From the NCBI GenBank assembly GCA_002351795.1, contig DEHG01000070.1, positions 1-9,729 on the forward strand: a stretch of 9,729 nucleotides of DNA, read 5' to 3'. Source of the DNA: Ruminococcaceae bacterium UBA2806. Its GTDB lineage: Bacteria; Bacillota; Clostridia; Oscillospirales; Acutalibacteraceae. A program made the position numbers and the translations under genes. The notes under the pieces were generated by a model that was not told the DNA's origin, did no database searches, and was given only the letters and a program-made list of their open reading frames with translations. This document shows positions 5,626-9,729 of this stretch, piece by piece. Each line of letters begins with the position of its first letter. Within the stretch, counting starts at the first letter, position 1.

Positions 5626-6060
5626 ATGAAGATATCAACAAAAGGCAGGTATGCGCTGAGAATGCTTATTGATCTTGCAATGCATCCTGATGGTTATGTT
5701 GCTCTCAAGGATATTGCTCAGCGTCAGAACATATCAAAAAAATACCTTGAGCAGATCGTACCGCTTCTGAACAAAGCAGGGCTTATGCGTACAAACAGAG
5801 GGTATCAGGGCGGATATATGCTTTCAAAGCCTGCAACACAATATTCCGTAGGAGAAATACTTCGTCTTACTGAAGGCAGTCTTGCTCCCGTCTCCTGTCT
5901 TGCTGATGATACCAATGAATGTCCTCGTGCAAGCGAATGTATCACCTTACCTGTATGGGAAGGACTGAACAAGGTCATATGCGATTATCTTGACAATATC
6001 ACCCTATACGATATTATTGAACAATACAACAACAAGGTAGATAATAATTATTATATATAA
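5626..6060 (+). CDS. Rrf2/IscR-family transcriptional regulator
   Basis: This is a dimeric winged-helix DNA-binding regulator of the Rrf2 family (IscR, NsrR, CymR relatives). The 144 residues show the N-terminal MKISTKGRYALRMLIDLA helix, the recognition segment ISKKYLEQIVPLLNKAG (36-52) with Glu42 matching the IscR specificity Glu43, and the wing RTNRGYQGGYML (55-66). Cys91, Cys99 and Cys105 form the C-x7-C-x5-C pattern common in Gram-positive members and probably bind a [2Fe-2S] cluster; Cys119 is extra. This points to iron-sulfur, redox or cysteine sensing. No isc, suf or cysteine genes are adjacent, so the target cannot be read from context. GGAGGT at 5613-5618 supports the start. No separate promoter is evident, and the infB terminator ends just upstream, so expression may depend on readthrough. 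Confidence 0.9.
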   Translation: MKISTKGRYALRMLIDLAMHPDGYVALKDIAQRQNISKKYLEQIVPLLNKAGLMRTNRGYQGGYMLSKPATQYSVGEILRLTEGSLAPVSCLADDTNECPRASECITLPVWEGLNKVICDYLDNITLYDIIEQYNNKVDNNYYI

Positions 6061-6077
6061 AAAAACATATACAAACA

Positions 6078-6118
6078 GAGCAGTCACACTCGAATCAGTG
6101 CGGCTGCTCCATTTTTTT
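6078..6118 (+). terminator. Terminator between the convergent regulator and amt genes
   Basis: GAGCAGTC (6078-6085) pairs with GGCTGCTC (6102-6109). After one A/C mismatch CACT pairs with AGTG around the loop CGAATC, and seven T's follow at 6112-6118. It is a strong terminator for the rightward regulator gene. On the other strand the stem is followed by TGTTTGTATATG and then a T-run, so it may also end the leftward amt transcript, with lower efficiency. Confidence 0.9.
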
Positions 6119-6141
6119 GATCTGTTATATTCTGATATGTC

Positions 6142-7887
6142 TTATTTTGCTGTATGCGGATGATCCTGAAGAGCAAGATATCCTGTTTCACCTGTGCTGA
6201 CACGAACGATATCCTCAATATCACTGATAAATATTTTACCGTCACCGATATGACCTGTATAAAGTACCTTTACAGCAGCGTCAACAACTGCCTTGACAGG
6301 CGTCTTGGATACTACTATATCTATCTGGATCTTCGGCAGGAGATTCATTTCAACCTCTACGCCACGATAGAATTCTGTATTACCCTTCTGTACACCGCAG
6401 CCGAGTACCTGTGTTACCGTCATACCTGTTATGCCGATCTCGGTAAGGGCTGTATTAAGCTCTGTGAATTTACTCTGCTTTGTGATAATGCTGATCCTTG
6501 TGAACTTAACGCCGTCAGATGTAACAGCGGGCTTTTCCTTCTTGCTGAGTGTGATCTCGATTGCTTTCTCAGGCGGAACATTGCCTGCTTCAAATTCATC
6601 ATTTGACTTGCCTGTAAGTACCTGCGGTACGGGCATAAAGTCTGCATAAGAGCTTGAAAGACCATGTTCGGTAAGGTCAAGACCTCTGACTTCTTCCTCT
6701 TTGGAAGCACGAAGACCGATAGTTTTCTTGAGAACAAGGAATATAAGGCTCATAAGAGCTGCTGTATAAGCACCTATGCAAAGGATGCCGAGTGCCTGCT
6801 TGCCAAGCTGAGCGAAACCGCCGCCGTAAAGAAGTCCGAGTGTATCCTTATCCTTGGAGAATATACCTACTGCAAGAGTACCCCAGATACCGTTGCACAT
6901 ATGAACTGCAACTGCGCCGACAGGGTCATCGACCTTGAGCTTGCTGTCAACTACTTCAACAGCGATAACAACAAGTATACCTGAAACAATACCGATTATA
7001 AGCGAACCTAAGATATCAACTGTATGACATCCTGCTGTGATAGCTACAAGACCTGCAAGTGAACCGTTAAGTGACATTGAAACATCGGGCTTGCCGTTCT
7101 TTACCCATGTATAGATCATGGTAGCGCAGGTAGCTGCTGCGGGAGCGACTGTTGTTGTTGCAAAGATCTGTGCAAGCTGTGTCAGATCCGTTGCTGCTGC
7201 GCCGTTAAAGCCGTACCAGCCGAACCAGAGAATGAATACGCCGAGTGCGCCGAGTGTAAGGCTGTGACCAGGGATAGCACGGGGCTTGCCTTCCTTTGTA
7301 TATTTGCCGATACGGGGACCGACCATTGCTGCGCCGATAAGTGCTGAGATACCGCCTACCGTATGGATACAGGCAGAACCTGCGAAATCTACAAAACCAA
7401 GCTGTGCAAGCCAGCCCTGACTGTTCCATACCCAGCCTGCTTCTATGGGATAAACCACAAGGCTTATAAGACCGCTGTAGATACAGTAGGAAATAAACTT
7501 TGTTCTTTCTGCCATTGCGCCCGATACGATTGTTGCCGCAGTTGCACAGAATACAAGGTTAAATACAAAGCTTGACCACGGGAAATCATTGAAGTTTGTG
7601 AATATCTGCAGATCCGGTACGCCGATAAAGCCGAAAAGATAGTTCTCGGACATCATCAGACCGAAACCGAGGAATATGAACATTATAGTACCGATACAGA
7701 AATCCATGAGGTTTTTCATGATAATGTTGCCGGCGTTCTTTGCTCTTGTAAATCCTGTTTCTACCATTGCAAATCCGCACTGCATAAAGAATACAAGCGC
7801 TGCGCCGATCAGGTACCATATTGCTATCGTATAGGCATTGGACTGTTCCACCGCCTGAGAAATTACCGTTTGTAAGTTACTATCCAT
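6142..7887 (-). CDS. amt: Ammonium transporter Amt fused to a PII signalling domain
   Basis: The protein conducts ammonium across the cytoplasmic membrane and carries its own regulator. Residues 1-415 form an Amt/MEP/Rh channel with about 11 membrane helices. The family signature appears as SACIHTVGG with pore His175 and DPVGAVAVHMCNGIWG with pore His329, plus TIVSGAMAER and WFGWYGFNGA. The usual cytosolic Amt tail (GLRASKEEEVRGLD) leads through a linker (about 418-460) to a complete PII domain (461-574) with the B-loop YTGHIGDGKIF (543-553) and C-loop RVSTGETG. In the T-loop, the position of the uridylylated Tyr51 is Val512 and that of Arg38 is Val499. Gln500 and the pore-plugging Arg47 equivalent (Arg508) remain. 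GGGAGGA seven bases before ATG 7887 fixes the start at MDSNLQT; an upstream ATG at 7917 has none. glnN lies just upstream on the same strand. Confidence 0.95.
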   Translation of the reverse strand: MDSNLQTVISQAVEQSNAYTIAIWYLIGAALVFFMQCGFAMVETGFTRAKNAGNIIMKNLMDFCIGTIMFIFLGFGLMMSENYLFGFIGVPDLQIFTNFNDFPWSSFVFNLVFCATAATIVSGAMAERTKFISYCIYSGLISLVVYPIEAGWVWNSQGWLAQLGFVDFAGSACIHTVGGISALIGAAMVGPRIGKYTKEGKPRAIPGHSLTLGALGVFILWFGWYGFNGAAATDLTQLAQIFATTTVAPAAATCATMIYTWVKNGKPDVSMSLNGSLAGLVAITAGCHTVDILGSLIIGIVSGILVVIAVEVVDSKLKVDDPVGAVAVHMCNGIWGTLAVGIFSKDKDTLGLLYGGGFAQLGKQALGILCIGAYTAALMSLIFLVLKKTIGLRASKEEEVRGLDLTEHGLSSSYADFMPVPQVLTGKSNDEFEAGNVPPEKAIEITLSKKEKPAVTSDGVKFTRISIITKQSKFTELNTALTEIGITGMTVTQVLGCGVQKGNTEFYRGVEVEMNLLPKIQIDIVVSKTPVKAVVDAAVKVLYTGHIGDGKIFISDIEDIVRVSTGETGYLALQDHPHTAK

Positions 7888-7893
7888 AATTCT

Positions 7894-7900
7894 TCCTCCC
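7894..7900 (-). promoter_or_regulatory. amt ribosome binding site
   Basis: GGGAGGA on the minus strand stands at normal spacing from the ATG at 7887. It lies within the reading of the longer alternative frame starting at 7917, so the shorter start is preferred. Confidence 0.85.
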
Positions 7901-7903
7901 TTT

Positions 7904-7972
7904 AATAAAAGGCGCATACCTGCACAGAGGCTTGCTGCCTGTGAACAGACAGCCTCCGTTCAGATACACGCC
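7904..7972 (-). promoter_or_regulatory. Long imperfect hairpin between glnN and amt (probable attenuator)
   Basis: On the minus strand, bases 7972-7961 pair with 7922-7911 (12 pairs, three G-T). After a single A/G mismatch, 7959-7952 pair with 7931-7924 (8 pairs). After a four-base GCAA bulge on the 3' side, 7951-7946 pair with 7941-7936 (6 pairs), closed by the loop TTCA. The 26-pair structure is followed by TTTTATT, then by the amt ribosome binding site. It fits a partial terminator that makes amt expression lower than glnN, or a processing site. A competing TGAAC/GTTCA pairing (7958-7962 with 7942-7946) exists inside it. No clear promoter for amt is visible in the gap. Confidence 0.7.
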
Positions 7973-7998
7973 ATTGTGTATTAATTGTTAATATTTAT

Positions 7999-9729
7999 TT
8001 ATACTCCGAAAAGGATCTCGCCGTATGACGGATAAGGCCAGTATTCTGCGGAGGTCTTTTTCTCCATTGCATCGCCTACTGCACGAAGCTCGTTCATAAG
8101 TGTAAATACCTTTTCACGGCAATATTTTGCCTGTTCAAGACTGTCACTGATGCTCTTGATGCCGTCTGTTGCAGCTTTAAGCTCAGCGGTTTTCTTTACA
8201 AAGTTTTCAAGGTCGGCTGACAGCTCCTCGATAAGAGAAGTTTCTGCATATACCGATACCGATGCTGACAGAGCCTTCTTTGCAAGGGCTGCATCTGTCA
8301 TTTCCTTTACAAATGAGATAACGGCGGGAGTGATATTCTTTTCTGCCATATCTACCATTGTAAGAGCTTCGATCCTGATCTGCTTGCTGTAATGCTCCAG
8401 CTCGATCTCATATCTTGCACGGATCTCAGCTTCATTTACAATACCGTTGCTTACGAAAAGATCAATGTTTTTCTTATCAACATAATGTGCCATTGCTTCC
8501 GGCAGTGAACGGTAATTGCAAAGTCCTCTTCTTTCTGCTTCTGCAACCCATTCCTCGGAATAGTTATCTCCGTTGAAGATAATAGCCTTATGCTCGGTGA
8601 ATACTCTCTTGATAAGAGCCTTTGCAGCAGCTTCAAGATCTTCTGCATCCTTTAACTCCTCAAAGAATTCGGAAAGCTCCTGGGCTACCATTGTATTCAG
8701 CATATAGTTCGGACAAGCAATATTAAGTGAAGAACCGAGGGCACGGAATTCAAATTTATTGCCTGTGAATGCGAAAGGTGAAGTTCTGTTTCTGTCGGAA
8801 TTATCCTTTTTGAAATCTGCAAGAACATTTACCTTTGTAAGCATATCAGCCTTATCGCTGCCTTTGTATTCAGTGCCGTTTACAATAGCGTCAACAAGTG
8901 CGCCAAGATCGTCGCCCAGATACATTGAAATGATCGCCGGAGGCGCTTCATTTGCACCAAGTCTGTGATCGTTGCCTGCGGATGCTACCGTAAGTCTGAG
9001 AAGATCCTGATATTCATGCACAGCCTTTACAACAGCTGCAAGGAAGATCTGGAACTGTAAATTGCTTTCGGGATTCTTGCCCGGATCGAGAAGGTTTTCT
9101 CCGGTATTTGTCGAGATAGACCAGTTATTATGCTTGCCTGAACCGTTTACGCCTGCAAAGGGCTTTTCATGCAGCAGACATACAAGTCCGTGTCTTTCGG
9201 CAACCTTTTTCATGACCTCCATTGTAAGCTCGTTATGGTCGGTAGCAATATTCGAGGTTTCAAAGATCGGCGCAAGCTCATGCTGTGAGGGCGCAACCTC
9301 ATTGTGCTTTGTCTTTGCAAGAACGCCTAATTTCCAGAGTTCTTCATCAAGCTCATTCATGAATGCCGAAACTCTTGTCTTGATAGCACCGAAATAATGA
9401 TCTTCAAGCTCCTGACCCTTTGGTGCGGGGGCGCCGAACAGTGTTCTTCCTGTATAGATAATATCGGGACGCTTGTCATACATTTCCTTGTCGATGAGGA
9501 AATATTCCTGCTCCGGACCAACTGTTGTCGTTACTCTGCATACATCCTTCTTACCTAAAAGATGAAGCATTTTTACTGCAACATCGCTGAGTCTTTCCAT
9601 TGAACGGAGAAGCGGTGTTTTCTTGTCAAGCACCTCGCCTGTATATGAACAGAATGCTGTAGGGATATATAATGTTTTTTCACGGATAAATGCCGGAGAG
9701 GTCGGATCCCATGTTGTATAGCCTCTTGC
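7999..9729 (-). CDS. glnN: Glutamine synthetase type III, N-terminus outside the window
   Basis: Glutamine synthetase makes glutamine from glutamate, ammonia and ATP. This is the large GSIII (GlnN) class found in Bacteroides, Ruminococcus, Butyrivibrio and cyanobacteria. The visible 576 residues begin ARGYTTWDPTSPAFI, inside the protein. GSIII proteins are about 700 residues, so roughly 120-130 are missing at the right edge. Recognisable blocks are PTAFCSYTGEVLDKKTPLLR, TVGPEQEYFLIDK (metal-ligand glutamates), KTKHNEVAPSQHELAP, GVNGSGKHNNWSIST, GNDHRLGANEAPPAI and NRTSPFAFTGNKFEFRA. The C-terminus EYWPYPSYGEILFGV is typical of the class. The frame is open to the edge; a GTG near 9633 is internal and not the start. 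With the downstream Amt-PII gene it forms an ammonium uptake and assimilation pair. The promoter lies outside the window. Confidence 0.96.
   Translation of the reverse strand, partial: ARGYTTWDPTSPAFIREKTLYIPTAFCSYTGEVLDKKTPLLRSMERLSDVAVKMLHLLGKKDVCRVTTTVGPEQEYFLIDKEMYDKRPDIIYTGRTLFGAPAPKGQELEDHYFGAIKTRVSAFMNELDEELWKLGVLAKTKHNEVAPSQHELAPIFETSNIATDHNELTMEVMKKVAERHGLVCLLHEKPFAGVNGSGKHNNWSISTNTGENLLDPGKNPESNLQFQIFLAAVVKAVHEYQDLLRLTVASAGNDHRLGANEAPPAIISMYLGDDLGALVDAIVNGTEYKGSDKADMLTKVNVLADFKKDNSDRNRTSPFAFTGNKFEFRALGSSLNIACPNYMLNTMVAQELSEFFEELKDAEDLEAAAKALIKRVFTEHKAIIFNGDNYSEEWVAEAERRGLCNYRSLPEAMAHYVDKKNIDLFVSNGIVNEAEIRARYEIELEHYSKQIRIEALTMVDMAEKNITPAVISFVKEMTDAALAKKALSASVSVYAETSLIEELSADLENFVKKTAELKAATDGIKSISDSLEQAKYCREKVFTLMNELRAVGDAMEKKTSAEYWPYPSYGEILFGV

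Noticed and set aside
7888..7917. A longer Amt-PII reading starting at the ATG at 7917.
   Set aside because: There is no ribosome binding site before it, it starts inside the hairpin, and the extra ten residues are translated from the real ribosome binding site region.
7961..7975. A four-codon open frame (ATG to TGA) on the minus strand in the glnN-amt gap as a leader peptide.
   Set aside because: It has no ribosome binding site and no run of a regulatory amino acid; such short frames occur readily by chance.
1..9729. CRISPR arrays, insertion sequences, prophage or plasmid genes.
   Set aside because: No spaced direct repeats, transposase or integrase-like frames or terminal inverted repeats were seen. 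The gene content is conserved chromosomal housekeeping.

Overview
The window looks like chromosomal DNA of a low-to-moderate GC member of the Clostridia, most like Ruminococcus or a close relative in the Oscillospiraceae. This rests on four things: strong AGGAGG-type ribosome binding sites, the Firmicutes gene order rimP-nusA-ylxR-ylxQ-infB, a type III glutamine synthetase, and an ammonium transporter with a C-terminal PII domain. The genus is inferred from remembered gene content, not from a search.

Left part (1-5606): a tRNA-Thr(GGT) gene reads leftward from its own sigma-70-type promoter. Back to back with it, a near-consensus extended -10 promoter drives rightward transcription of the translation/transcription operon rimP, nusA, ylxR (rnpM), ylxQ and infB. 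Its products mature the 30S subunit, control elongation and termination, modulate RNase P, bind structured RNA and place initiator tRNA on the ribosome. Every intercistronic junction carries a small inverted repeat, and the operon ends in a GC-rich hairpin after infB. rbfA, often next in Firmicutes, is absent.

Middle (5607-6141): a single gene for an Rrf2/IscR-type regulator with the three cysteines of the Fe-S subclass lies immediately behind the infB terminator and ends in a good terminator. That terminator is shared in space with the convergent nitrogen genes.

Right part (6142-9729, minus strand): glnN (type III glutamine synthetase, N-terminus cut by the window edge) is followed by an Amt-PII fusion, an ammonium channel with its own PII sensor attached. 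The 110-base gap between them is mostly one long imperfect hairpin, a probable attenuator or processing site. Together the two genes form an ammonium uptake and assimilation module.

Most of the window is conserved housekeeping sequence. I found no convincing new multi-gene system. The points most worth a second look are the Amt-PII fusion with an altered T-loop, the glnN-amt intercistronic RNA structure, the set of junction hairpins, and a near-duplicate of the end of infB inside the infB terminator.
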